Shown: positions 23,982 to 31,998 of the stretch, in pieces
Layout of the letters: each line of letters begins with the position of its first letter
Position numbering within the stretch: position 1 is the stretch's first letter
Source: a virus
DNA: 64,000 nt
Virus record (IMG/VR): IMGVR_UViG_3300035113_000077
Span: 1 to 64,000 of that record
Strand: one strand, 5' to 3'
Notes under the pieces: model-generated
Databases searched by the model: none
Told to the model about the DNA's origin: nothing
Seen by the model: the letters and a program-made list of their open reading frames with translations, nothing else
Translations under genes and position numbers: made by a program

Positions 23982-24157
23982 CAGTATCCTCTAGCTTTAT
24001 CATATCTCCCAAAAATGTAAGATGCAATTCCAGTTATAGCAACAGTTGCTACTAATACCCATTTTGAGCTTTGACCATAAATCCACCAAGAGTTTCCTGC
24101 TATTACTCCCATGCTCATTAAACGCTGAATCCATTTCCATTTATTTTTATTCTTCAT
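23981..24157 (-). CDS. Small two-span membrane protein
   Basis: 58 aa starting MKNKNKWKWIQRLMSMGV. There are two likely membrane segments (RLMSMGVIAGNSWWIYG and WVLVATVAITGIASYIFG). The ATG is 2 bases after the previous stop and the end overlaps the clamp-loader start as TGATG. No family is recognised. Confidence 0.65.
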   Translation of the reverse strand: MKNKNKWKWIQRLMSMGVIAGNSWWIYGQSSKWVLVATVAITGIASYIFGRYDKARGY

Positions 24158-24158
24158 A

Positions 24159-24449
24159 CTACCACCCTTGTTGGCTTGATGCAGAAACTACTTCCGTATA
24201 GATTGATTCATAGAAACGACGCATACGATCAGCACGTTCACGAAGCATTGTTCCTAATTCTTTCTTTTGTTCTGATGTCATAGTTGATCCAATGCCAGTA
24301 ATTATAGAACTAACTTCTTTCCTAATCTCTGGCATGGGAGTATTTTCAACGTAAGCTGTATGAATTGTTCTTTCAAATTTATGAACTAAGCTTTCCAAGC
24401 TAGGTTTAGATTCTGTAGTTGCAACTTTTTCATCTTTAGGTTGTGCCAT
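24159..24449 (-). CDS. Hypothetical helical protein next to RecA
   Basis: 96 aa. It has a polar N-terminus, then helices (SLESLVHKFERTIHTAYVEN, EQKKELGTMLRERADRMRRF). It overlaps the RecA-like gene by 14 bases and is therefore probably co-translated with it. A recombination accessory role is possible by position only. Confidence 0.65.
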   Translation of the reverse strand: MAQPKDEKVATTESKPSLESLVHKFERTIHTAYVENTPMPEIRKEVSSIITGIGSTMTSEQKKELGTMLRERADRMRRFYESIYTEVVSASSQQGW

Positions 24450-25479
24450 ATTTCTCCTTCTTTGCTTCTTTTTTGATTTTGTCTACATCCATTACTTCCC
24501 ACTTGCCTTTGTGTGTTAAAATCTTTAGCCCACACTGATATCCTTCTTCACCAGTTTTATTCTTTATATTAGTTATGATTGTACGAATGCCATAAACTCT
24601 TCCATGCTTCTTTATTCTTCCACCAGATACTCTAGCAATTCTAGCTCTTACTGATGAATAATACTTTAAGGCTTTACCACCACTTGTGTATGTTGGGTTT
24701 CCAAACATCACTCCCGGAGCTGTTCTCTCTTGATTAATGAATATTCCAATTACGTTATAGTTCTTAAAAAATGAAACCCACCTCCTACATAACTTAGATA
24801 AGAATGTAGCAAGTGAAACATTTGTTCTCATGTTCTGATTATCTAAATCACCTTCCATTTCTTCTTCAGTTAGTAGCCCAGTTACTGAATCCATAATCAA
24901 AACAAATATAGCTTTTGGGTCTTGTTTACTTTTATACTTAATCCATTTTTCTATTTTCTTACAAACTTGCTGAGCTGTCTCTTGAAACTCTTCAGCTTTC
25001 TCTAATACCTTTTTATATGTTTCATAGAATTTAGCTTTAGCTTCTGCCGTTCTAGCTTCATCCATTTTCTGCTGAAGTTTCTTTAATCGTTTAATTGCTT
25101 TAGCACTAGCAGCAATCTTTGCTCTGAATAAATAAAATCTATCCATATCAACTTGCATAGTTTTATTAAATTCAGCATTATCAGAACCTTCTAAATCACC
25201 TTTTGCAACATATACATGCCGATTTTGGCTTTGACCAATTGCTCCAATGATTGTAGCTACTGTTGTTTTACCACTAGATTCTGGCCCCCATAGTTCAATC
25301 ATTGACCCAACACGAACACCATACTTACTATTTCCCAAAGCACCATTAAAATTCTTATCACCTAGATCAATATAATTATAAGTAGAAGCTGATCTTTCAA
25401 AAGTAGTGTAGCCCATTTTGGCTTCAATCAGTGCTACTTCCTCTTCAGGTGATAATTTATTGTTTTTTATTTTTCCCAT
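24436..25479 (-). CDS. RecA/UvsX-like recombinase with coiled-coil insert
   Basis: 347 aa. Walker A GPESSGKT is at 65-72, Walker B VLIMDS at 193-198, and the L2-type region NQERTAPGVMFGNPTYTSGG is near 249-268. The protein forms filaments on single-stranded DNA for strand exchange. Residues about 122-188, between the RecA strands, are a long charged helical stretch (KAIKRLKKLQQKMDEARTAE) not present in typical RecA. The C-terminus is lysine-rich. The gene lies with clamp loader, UvsY-like and single-stranded DNA-binding genes, forming a recombination module. Confidence 0.88.
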   Translation of the reverse strand: MGKIKNNKLSPEEEVALIEAKMGYTTFERSASTYNYIDLGDKNFNGALGNSKYGVRVGSMIELWGPESSGKTTVATIIGAIGQSQNRHVYVAKGDLEGSDNAEFNKTMQVDMDRFYLFRAKIAASAKAIKRLKKLQQKMDEARTAEAKAKFYETYKKVLEKAEEFQETAQQVCKKIEKWIKYKSKQDPKAIFVLIMDSVTGLLTEEEMEGDLDNQNMRTNVSLATFLSKLCRRWVSFFKNYNVIGIFINQERTAPGVMFGNPTYTSGGKALKYYSSVRARIARVSGGRIKKHGRVYGIRTIITNIKNKTGEEGYQCGLKILTHKGKWEVMDVDKIKKEAKKEKYGTT

Positions 25480-25603
25480 TTGATTTTATCGCTTCAATTA
25501 CTATTGTTTGATTCTGAGGATTGACAATTACTTTAACATCACTAACTATATCATAATTTTGAGGTAGTTTCTTTAGTTGCGTAAGCAATTGAATTAATGT
25601 CAT
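25457..25603 (-). CDS. Small hypothetical protein
   Basis: 48 aa, MTLIQLLTQLKKLPQNYDI to KNKKQ. The start overlaps the previous stop as ATGA and the end overlaps the RecA start by 23 bases. It has an N-terminal helix plus a beta hairpin (VIVNPQNQTIVIEAI). It resembles small phage proteins with the pattern LLxxLxxLPxxxxV. Function is unknown. Confidence 0.55.
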   Translation of the reverse strand: MTLIQLLTQLKKLPQNYDIVSDVKVIVNPQNQTIVIEAIKSNGKNKKQ

Positions 25604-25947
25604 ACTTTATTCTCGGGGTCATACGCAATCCTAAATGTTTTTACACCATAGCCAATTAGTAAATACAATCTGTGGTTTCCATCCTTAGGCATCCACTTAC
25701 CATTTTCTAACTTTCTACACAATAGAGTTCCAATACTTTTTTTCTTCATAATTCTACTTGCATGAAGTTGAAGCCTAGGAATAAATATCTTATAGATAGG
25801 ATTATGTAACTCAATATCATCTACTGATATTTCTTTGAATCTTAATCTTTTTATTGCACCTAGAGCATCTAGTGTTCTATGCTGATGGTCAGTCCCGAAC
25901 TTCATGAGAAAAATATAAGGTACATCATCGTTCCATTTAATTTTCAT
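25600..25947 (-). CDS. ParB/sulfiredoxin-like fold protein (copy 2)
   Basis: 115 aa and clearly paralogous to the protein at 6580-6927. Both have the same length, the N-terminal WNDDVPYIFL, a basic middle (IKRLRFKEISVDDI), then IGTLLCRK, PKDGNHRLYLLIG and the ending RIAYDPENKV. DGNHR is the ParB/Srx signature. In this copy it lies next to recA. It may regulate or nick DNA; the sequence alone does not say. Confidence 0.6.
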   Translation of the reverse strand: MKIKWNDDVPYIFLMKFGTDHQHRTLDALGAIKRLRFKEISVDDIELHNPIYKIFIPRLQLHASRIMKKKSIGTLLCRKLENGKWMPKDGNHRLYLLIGYGVKTFRIAYDPENKV

Positions 25948-26071
25948 TTTTCTTTTCCAAAGTGTACGTTTTTGTATTTACTAATTGAACATCAGACTGA
26001 GTTTGAACTTCATGCACAGTTAATTTATATTTATTTAGTTCAGTTAAAAATACTTGAATCATTTCTTTCAT
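25937..26071 (-). CDS. Small hypothetical protein
   Basis: 44 aa, MKEMIQVFLTELNKYKLTV to EKKNEN. It overlaps the next gene by 11 bases. A short helix is followed by a beta hairpin (VQLVNTKTYTLEKK). It is the first ORF after a 190-base intergenic region with a promoter-like sequence. No family is recognised. Confidence 0.5.
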   Translation of the reverse strand: MKEMIQVFLTELNKYKLTVHEVQTQSDVQLVNTKTYTLEKKNEN

Positions 26072-26174
26072 TTACCAATTCTCCAATCTATAAATTAGAC
26101 AAAGTGTGTTATTACACTAAAAGGCCCACCTCAAACGAAGCACTGATTTAATCTTCGCCGATACGTTGTAGTCC

Positions 26175-26205
26175 ATTATAAGTTGTACACCCTTATAATT
26201 GGCAA
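26175..26205 (-). promoter_or_regulatory. Sigma-70-type promoter candidate upstream of recA operon
   Basis: On the coding strand TTGCCA (26205-26200) and TATAAT (26180-26175) are 19 bases apart, in the intergenic region 26072-26264 after the single-stranded DNA-binding gene. The spacing is long, so this is a fair but not strong candidate. A 7-base inverted repeat (TTATAAG/CTTATAA) overlaps it. I see nothing else in the region. Confidence 0.45.
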
Positions 26206-26264
26206 CTGCCTACTCTTATCATGGCCACTTCTAAGCCCAGTACTTTGTCTTTTTGGTTTAGTTA

Positions 26265-27368
26265 CTATTTCTTTTTCTTGCCCTTTGCCTTAGCTTTTGC
26301 ACCTTTCTTAGGACCAGGCTTAGCCTTTCCTTTCTTTGGCTTATCATCTGAGCTTGAAGCAGCAGATGAAACAGCACTACTACTTGCAGAGCCACTAGCT
26401 GAACCACTTGCACTTCCAGATCCAGAACTCTTCTTGCTGGAACTAGATGCACTACCAGAACCACTCGATGAAGCTGAGCCACTAGCACTACCACTTCCGC
26501 TGCCGGAGCCTGAACTCTTTGCACTTCCAGAGCTTGCTGCCGATGAACTAGCAGAGCCACTTGCAGACGATGAGGCACTACCACTAGCTGCCGAGCTACT
26601 AGCTGCGGTGGATGAAGCGGTTGAACTAGTTGCTGCTTTCTTCTTAGCTTTCTTCTTTGCTGCCATACTAGAATCTCCATTCGATGAATTATTTGAACTA
26701 CTTGCACTTCCACTAGAACTTGCTGAATCACTCTTACCAGAATAAGCTTGCTTCTGCCTATTCTCATCATACTTAGGAATTATTTCTTCAAATGTTCTCA
26801 TGGCTTTCAGTACCTTCTCCGGTACCTCCGACTTATCTGGAGATATCATTGGAGAGGAATATACTGTAGCCATTCCTTGACCCTCCCTGTTAATGATAAT
26901 GTTACGACCCTTCCTAGTATCTAAGGTATCGTATTTTGTGTTCTTCAGAGTCTTCATTATTCTCCAGGCAAGAGATTTCTTACCACCAAGGTTCATGGAG
27001 AATACTTCCGGGCCTCTGAGTTTCTTTCCATCTAGAACTGCAATCTGAACAGTGAAGACTTCTTTTGCCTTCATTGTATCAGCACGTTTCTGTTTGGATT
27101 TACTATCCGAAGCTTCATCCTTCGGAATCCTTACATCGCATAACCAACAGTGACCTTTTCCACTACTGTCTTTACCACAGGTGACAACTCTTTTATCTGG
27201 CCCTACATTTGTATGAATCTGATGTGTAAAATAAATGTATGGGTCTTTATCTTTCTTAGTTCGCTTAGTTGGAAGAACTCGAATTTCATTATCTTCTTCC
27301 TTAAGCTTATAGCTGCCTCCCTTTCGTGGTTTCTTTAGATCATCGTCTAATCTATCTTTCCAACCCAT
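26265..27368 (-). CDS. Single-stranded DNA-binding protein (gp32-like) with Ser/Ala/Gly repeats and basic tail
   Basis: 367 aa with GAGGAGAAT upstream. Residues 15-200 resemble T4 gp32-type proteins: DNEIRVLPTKRTKKDKDPYI, YFTHQIHTNVG, and a zinc-type set C64, H73, C74, C77 (GHCWLCD). It coats single-stranded DNA during replication. From about residue 211 to 340 the protein is almost only Ser, Ala and Gly, interrupted by KKKAKKKAATSS, and it ends in a strongly basic tail (KAKPGPKKGAKAKAKGKKKK). Normal phage and bacterial versions end in an acidic tail that recruits partners, so this ending is opposite in charge. Confidence 0.7.
   Translation of the reverse strand: MGWKDRLDDDLKKPRKGGSYKLKEEDNEIRVLPTKRTKKDKDPYIYFTHQIHTNVGPDKRVVTCGKDSSGKGHCWLCDVRIPKDEASDSKSKQKRADTMKAKEVFTVQIAVLDGKKLRGPEVFSMNLGGKKSLAWRIMKTLKNTKYDTLDTRKGRNIIINREGQGMATVYSSPMISPDKSEVPEKVLKAMRTFEEIIPKYDENRQKQAYSGKSDSASSSGSASSSNNSSNGDSSMAAKKKAKKKAATSSTASSTAASSSAASGSASSSASGSASSSAASSGSAKSSGSGSGSGSASGSASSSGSGSASSSSKKSSGSGSASGSASGSASSSAVSSAASSSDDKPKKGKAKPGPKKGAKAKAKGKKKK
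26349..26738 (-). repeat. Low-complexity Ser/Ala/Gly codon repeat
   Basis: About 390 bases of imperfect GCx/AGx/TCx/GGx codon repeats encode the Ser/Ala/Gly region of the single-stranded DNA-binding protein. Long open frames on the opposite strand here (such as an Ala/Leu/Glu-rich one) are by-products of the repeat. The tract is prone to length change by slippage. Confidence 0.85.
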
Positions 27369-27383
27369 TCTGATTCTCCTCTT

Positions 27384-27590
27384 TTAGTTCATCAAACGTT
27401 TGTCTAAACCTTCTTGCAACATCTTTTTATAGTGTTCCTCCTTGCGTTCAAAATAATGATCAATAATCATTAGCCCAAGTGATGCTAACTTAGTAGCAAT
27501 TTTATCTATAATAGAAAACAAAGTTGCAAATGAAAAGAACCACATAAATATAATACAGATTATGAGAGTTATAAATTGCCAGTTAATCAT
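27384..27590 (-). CDS. Small membrane protein
   Basis: 68 aa. Residues 4-26 (WQFITLIICIIFMWFFSFAT) span the membrane, and the rest is helical and charged (HYFERKEEHYKKMLQEGLDK). It overlaps the UvsY-like gene by 8 bases. Function is unknown. Confidence 0.65.
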   Translation of the reverse strand: MINWQFITLIICIIFMWFFSFATLFSIIDKIATKLASLGLMIIDHYFERKEEHYKKMLQEGLDKRLMN

Positions 27591-28122
27591 CGCTATTCTC
27601 CGAGCCAGTCATATGATTATATCTTCCTCTAATTTCTTGTGCTAACTTTTTAGCAATTTTCTTACCATCTTCCTTCTTCAACATTTTAACTAGTTTACCA
27701 CCCTCAGCCCAACGTGCATCTAAAACAACTTTCATTGCAAATTCACGCTTATCATAAGCTTTAAGCAGTAACTCTGAAAACTTCTCATAAACAAAAGACA
27801 TTTCCATTTCATGTCTAAGTTTTCTAATCTCTGGCTTAAGCTGCACCTTAGCCTTAACTGCACCTTCTGTTAAGGTTCGTTTTCCTTTTTCATCTTTCTT
27901 TTCTTGATACTTAGAACTATACTTTGATAGCTTATTTTCGTAAGCTAATTCTGCTTTAACTCTATCTCTCATCTTTTGAACACGAAATCTAGCTACTCGC
28001 AGAAAAAGCTTGGGATGATTTTGTGCAGCATGTTCTACTTCTTCTTGAGTAAAGTCTAAAGCTTCAATTAATTCTTTTAAATTAACTTTACGACTTAAAT
28101 ATTCGTCTACTTCAGGATTCAT
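27583..28122 (-). CDS. UvsY-like recombination mediator
   Basis: 179 aa, helical and basic. HPKLFLRVARFRVQKMRDRV, then LTEGAVKAKVQLKPEIRKLR and FSELLLKAYDKREFAMKVVL follow the layout of T4 UvsY (an N-terminal basic helix pair, a variable loop, then a long C-terminal helix with a KxRxxAxKxVxDxR-like ending). UvsY loads UvsX onto gp32-coated DNA. The single-stranded DNA-binding gene and the recA-like gene follow directly downstream, which supports the call. Similarity is judged by eye only. Confidence 0.6.
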   Translation of the reverse strand: MNPEVDEYLSRKVNLKELIEALDFTQEEVEHAAQNHPKLFLRVARFRVQKMRDRVKAELAYENKLSKYSSKYQEKKDEKGKRTLTEGAVKAKVQLKPEIRKLRHEMEMSFVYEKFSELLLKAYDKREFAMKVVLDARWAEGGKLVKMLKKEDGKKIAKKLAQEIRGRYNHMTGSENSDD

Positions 28123-28468
28123 ATTCTTTTACCAGTTTATATAATGCAAATCTTTGTTTTTCATTATAATCGTCGTCATCATCAATAATATTTTCTAATA
28201 CGTTAATACTAGAAGCATTAGCTTCAATCCCTCCAGAAAGTGTTCCATCTGGAAGAATCTTCTTTGCAATACACTCTGGTAATTTAATCTTCGGAGCTTT
28301 TATTAATGTACGTTCTTCTTCTAAGTTCTCAATTTTTTCATCTAATTCAGAAAGTCTACTATCAATTGCCGATACAAATTTATCTAAAGCTTGATTCAAC
28401 TCATTTATCTTATTAACTAATTCTGAAGTTTTATAAGACTTATTTGGATTTATTTTCTTAAATGACAT
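28112..28468 (-). CDS. Coiled-coil hypothetical protein
   Basis: 118 aa from the ATG at 28468 (GAAGGAAAAA upstream); a TTG at 28483 is also open. Residues 15-55 form a coiled coil (INELNQALDKFVSAIDSRLS, LDEKIENLEEERTLIK). A run of five Asp (IIDDDDDYNEKQ) lies near the end. It overlaps the UvsY-like gene by 11 bases. A CTGTATAAT promoter motif is 19 bases upstream. Confidence 0.65.
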   Translation of the reverse strand: MSFKKINPNKSYKTSELVNKINELNQALDKFVSAIDSRLSELDEKIENLEEERTLIKAPKIKLPECIAKKILPDGTLSGGIEANASSINVLENIIDDDDDYNEKQRFALYKLVKEYES

Positions 28469-28486
28469 AAATTTTTCCTTCAAATA

Positions 28487-28495
28487 ATTATACAG
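28487..28495 (-). promoter_or_regulatory. CTGTATAAT promoter motif
   Basis: The coding strand reads GCTACTACCTGTATAATTATT, 19 bases before the ATG at 28468. GCTACTAyCTGTATAAT is shared with the site at 49202-49210. The TATAAT matches a -10 hexamer with TG directly before it. No standard -35 is seen. Confidence 0.55.
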
Positions 28496-28506
28496 GTAGT
28501 AGCTAA

Positions 28507-28683
28507 TTAATTCTTCATTTGTTTTAACATCTGTTCTAATTCCTGGGATTCATCTTTTAAACGTTTTCTAAGTTTTATAAGTTTATCTATTTTATCTTCT
28601 TCAATTTTTTCATCATCCATAATTACACAAAATATAGAATACCAAACTTTGAGTATCTCAACTTTCTTTTCGTCTAAGGCCAT
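28507..28683 (-). CDS. Small coiled-coil protein
   Basis: 58 aa starting MALDEKKVEILKVWYSIF. It is helical and charged (EEDKIDKLIKLRKRLKDESQ). It overlaps the upstream 55-residue gene by 10 bases. Function is unknown. Confidence 0.6.
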   Translation of the reverse strand: MALDEKKVEILKVWYSIFCVIMDDEKIEEDKIDKLIKLRKRLKDESQELEQMLKQMKN

Positions 28684-28841
28684 ATAAATGCTCCTAATAC
28701 TTGTTCACACCACTTATTGCAACCATCAGTTTGACACGACCAAATAATCATTTTCTTTCGTAAGACTTGTTGGTATCCAGTCTTAATCTCTTGTACTCTT
28801 TGTTTCATAGTATCACCATGTTCTGGACATTGTGGTTTCAT
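28674..28841 (-). CDS. Small zinc-ribbon-like protein
   Basis: 55 aa. CPEHG near the start and SCQTDGCNKWC in the second half give a possible zinc-ribbon set (C5, H8, C36, C41, C45). The start overlaps the polymerase stop as ATGA. It is probably a small nucleic-acid-binding accessory. Confidence 0.6.
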   Translation of the reverse strand: MKPQCPEHGDTMKQRVQEIKTGYQQVLRKKMIIWSCQTDGCNKWCEQVLGAFIWP

Positions 28842-31708
28842 GCTACCTTTCTCAATTCTTTTCTAACATCACGATTTCTAGCTTCACTGATAAGACAAAC
28901 TTCATTTAACCAATAATTCAGATTAACTTCTTTTCCTAGTTTCACCATTGTTCCTAATCTAAATCCAGCTTCCCCATCGGCTTTCAGTGGAACTTTCCAT
29001 TTAATTCCAAAATCATCTTTAATTGTTTTTATTACATCTTCTGTTAATAGCTTTGATCCTAGTCTATTAGCTTCTGGTAAATACTTTACTTTTGTTCTCC
29101 AAATCATCTGATCATGTACTTCCATTCGTAAATCTTGTAGCAATTTATACTTATCTTTAAATCGATGCAATAGAGCCATTGCAATAACTGATATTTGATG
29201 AGCTGTTCCTTGAATTGGACTATTGATGGCCTGATTCCCTGTAAATGTGTTTCTTGTATCATCATCACTTATTGGTCTACGAGCACCAAACAATGTCTCA
29301 ACATATCCATATTCTTCAGCTTGCTCTTTAAAGCTATCCATCAATTGACGAACACGTTTGAATTTTTTCCAGAAAGCTTCCAGTAGTTCTCCTACTCTTT
29401 CAAAACTAATCTTCACTCCCTCATTCTTTAACTGCTGGTATAAACCTTTATGTTGTTTGCCATAAATAATTGCAAAGATGATTGACTTACAAGCAGCTCT
29501 TGTATGAGCATCATTCATTATTCTTTCTACTGTCCACCCTGTTAACTCAGCTCCAATCGCAGAGTGAATGTCAACACCTTTTTCAAAGAATTCAATTAAC
29601 TTAGGATCTTCAGACATTTGAGCCAAGACCCTAACTTCCATTTGGCTAAAGTCAAATGCTAAAAATGCATATAAGTCTGAAAACTCTTTATGGCTAAATA
29701 GTCCTTCACTAAATTTATGAAATAAAACTACTAGAGCTTTCGCTCGTTCTGTTCTTTCTTTCTTCTTCTCATCTATTTCAAATAGTCTTTTATATTTTTT
29801 ATTCTTACTCTTAAAGATATTGAATAAGTTCTTATACCAGTAATCTTGTACTTTATACCATTTGTCATCTGAGATGATAAGATTTTTTATCATCTTATCT
29901 TTAGGTACATTCTGAAGGTTGATTATTCCTTTTTCTTTCTCTTCTACACTTTGCCCACCACCTCCTGATCTTAACCTAAAGGTAATTGTTCCTGTTAACC
30001 ACCAAGTTGTTCTAAGCAGCCCATCGTGCAAGTCTGCCGATTTCTTAAATGACTTCAATCCTTTTGTATTAAGTGCATTGTACCACTTATATGTTAACAG
30101 ATTAGAAATAAACTTAGTGGGTTGTTCTTCATTGATTAATTCTAAAGTAGTAGCTCTACAATTCTGTGTTACAACTTCTTTTCCTTTTACAAATATTGTA
30201 GGAGCATCTAATCCCATCTCATCATAGATGATTGGCAATAGCTGCTGAGATGAATTAGGATTTAGTTCTTTATGACCACATATTTTTTGAAGCTTTTTCT
30301 TTAATTCAGCTACTCTAACTGGAAATATTTTTGTTAGTTCTTCGTGGTACCGATAATCAAGCATTGGCCCACGATGTTGCATTTCATCAATTGTAAATGA
30401 AGCATCAATATAAACTGACATCAAAGGCTTATTAACAACACCTTTTGTCATCTGTTCTATTCTTTTGCTTAGGTCACAATCTGCTCCGTTGTATAGAACA
30501 AGCTTATTGATTGGTACTCTACTATAATCTAATGTTCCTAACTTTCTTCCCTTTTTATAATCTTCACCTGGTGGTAAAGCTTCTGGCATTGTTACTTCTT
30601 TATAGCCAGCAAATTCAGGGAACCATCTCTCAGCTAATCTACTTAATCCATAAGCTTTTATACTTGAATCAAAGAAGTATGCACCTAACTCAGAGTCATA
30701 ATCAAACCCTCTTATCTTCCATCCATAAATTCTATATGTTGCAGGAACATCACTACATCCATGATGAAAGATCTTCTTTATCTTTTTATCCGTAAGTAAG
30801 AGCTTGGTGTATTTCTTAACTATCTTTCTATCTGGATTATCTAAGTTCTTTGGGTGGTCTAGAATGAATACGTAAGTTAAATGTTTCTTTGGGGAGAAGC
30901 CATATACTAGTCCAATATCTTTTTTCCATTCAAAATCAACAGCTATACTTTGTTTTCTTTTAAGAGCATAAAACTTAATATCTCTATAAGCTTTCTTGGC
31001 TAGCTCTTTTGTATCAACTTTAATATACTGTTGCTTTAATAAAGTTCTAAAGTTTTCTAAACCTTTAGGAGCTTTGATCTGTTTGCCAAAAGCTTCTTCA
31101 GCAGCTAATTTCAATGTGGCTTGAAAGTCTTTAAATCGTTGGCCTTTCTTACCAGCATATAAAAAGAAAGCAGGATGATCTGTAATTATAGCTTTTGCTT
31201 TTAGCTTTTCTGACCAGAATATTTTTGTATTCTTTTTATATTCTCTACCTAGAACTTGTCTTGCAGCAACTAATCCAAGAATAAGAATTACTTTAGCTTT
31301 AGATTTATTTAAAGCATTTTCAGTATAGATAGAGCAGCAATGAATTTCTTCCTTGTTTGGGGTATTTCTCTGAACTCTATACCCACTAGAATCTTTTTCA
31401 TTTGGCAAACATCTTACAGAGTTTTGAACATCACAATACTTTCTCTTTACTCCTAACTTCTTAAACTCATGCCAGAGGATTTCACCTGTTGGCCCAACTA
31501 GTTCTTTCTTTCTCTTTACTTCTTTTGCACCAGGATTTTGTGCCCATATAAATAATCGTTTACCTTTGACTTTACCCATTACTGGACCAAAGCCATACTT
31601 AAATCCTTTTCTTGCTGGGCAATGGTCACAACCACGCTCATCTAAAGTTAGCTTTTTGTTCTTAACTTTTTTAGTTTCGATCTGTACCAGATTTTCGTAG
31701 GATGGCAT
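28838..31708 (-). CDS. DNA polymerase A fused to family 4-like uracil-DNA glycosylase domain
   Basis: 956 aa in three parts. Residues 20-205 resemble family 4 uracil-DNA glycosylase: cluster cysteines C27, C30, C100 and C124/C125, AQNPGAKEV for motif I, VGPTGEILW, and TDHPAFFL for motif III. Residues 250-420 are a 3'-5' exonuclease (Asp258/Glu260 in AVDFEW; YNGADCDLS near the third motif). The rest is family A polymerase: motif A DFSQMEVR at 686-693, motif B R737/K741/F745/Y749-G750, motif C EVHDQ at 863-867. It should be the replicative enzyme. A separate flap endonuclease is encoded at 38452. Motif II of the exonuclease (FHHGCSDVPATY) is variant. Confidence 0.9.
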   Translation of the reverse strand: MPSYENLVQIETKKVKNKKLTLDERGCDHCPARKGFKYGFGPVMGKVKGKRLFIWAQNPGAKEVKRKKELVGPTGEILWHEFKKLGVKRKYCDVQNSVRCLPNEKDSSGYRVQRNTPNKEEIHCCSIYTENALNKSKAKVILILGLVAARQVLGREYKKNTKIFWSEKLKAKAIITDHPAFFLYAGKKGQRFKDFQATLKLAAEEAFGKQIKAPKGLENFRTLLKQQYIKVDTKELAKKAYRDIKFYALKRKQSIAVDFEWKKDIGLVYGFSPKKHLTYVFILDHPKNLDNPDRKIVKKYTKLLLTDKKIKKIFHHGCSDVPATYRIYGWKIRGFDYDSELGAYFFDSSIKAYGLSRLAERWFPEFAGYKEVTMPEALPPGEDYKKGRKLGTLDYSRVPINKLVLYNGADCDLSKRIEQMTKGVVNKPLMSVYIDASFTIDEMQHRGPMLDYRYHEELTKIFPVRVAELKKKLQKICGHKELNPNSSQQLLPIIYDEMGLDAPTIFVKGKEVVTQNCRATTLELINEEQPTKFISNLLTYKWYNALNTKGLKSFKKSADLHDGLLRTTWWLTGTITFRLRSGGGGQSVEEKEKGIINLQNVPKDKMIKNLIISDDKWYKVQDYWYKNLFNIFKSKNKKYKRLFEIDEKKKERTERAKALVVLFHKFSEGLFSHKEFSDLYAFLAFDFSQMEVRVLAQMSEDPKLIEFFEKGVDIHSAIGAELTGWTVERIMNDAHTRAACKSIIFAIIYGKQHKGLYQQLKNEGVKISFERVGELLEAFWKKFKRVRQLMDSFKEQAEEYGYVETLFGARRPISDDDTRNTFTGNQAINSPIQGTAHQISVIAMALLHRFKDKYKLLQDLRMEVHDQMIWRTKVKYLPEANRLGSKLLTEDVIKTIKDDFGIKWKVPLKADGEAGFRLGTMVKLGKEVNLNYWLNEVCLISEARNRDVRKELRKVA

Positions 31709-31713
31709 ATTGA

Positions 31714-31998
31714 TTAGTGATCCGTTTGGTCAGTTCTAGATTCATTTTTTATAATAATATCTTCTAATACTTTTTGAGCATCTACTCCTAAAATTTCCAA
31801 ACCACCAAGAGCAAAAACTATAGTGTCCCCAAGACCATCAATCATTTCTTCAATATTCTGTTTTCTTCTCCATTTTTCAAATTCACCAATTTCTTCAACT
31901 AGTCCTAATGTTGTTTTTTGTAAGTCGGTTGCAGATGTCCAACAATTTCTATTTATTCTATTTGCAATTATTCGTTCCTGCATTTCTTTTAAAGTCAT
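31714..31998 (-). CDS. MazG-like nucleotide pyrophosphohydrolase
   Basis: 94 aa. The EExxE/ExxD pattern is present: LVEEIGEFEKWRRKQ, then EEMIDGLGDTIVFALGGLEI. These all-alpha enzymes hydrolyse NTPs or dNTPs to monophosphates and help a phage control nucleotide or ppGpp pools. The start overlaps the clamp-like stop as TAATG and the gene lies 6 bases before the polymerase. Confidence 0.75.
   Translation of the reverse strand: MTLKEMQERIIANRINRNCWTSATDLQKTTLGLVEEIGEFEKWRRKQNIEEMIDGLGDTIVFALGGLEILGVDAQKVLEDIIIKNESRTDQTDH

Noticed and set aside
26221-26770. Long open frames (170-174 codons) on both strands through the Ser/Ala/Gly repeat
   Set aside because: They are by-products of the codon repeat (Ala/Leu/Glu- or Val/Gln-rich), without starts or ribosome sites.
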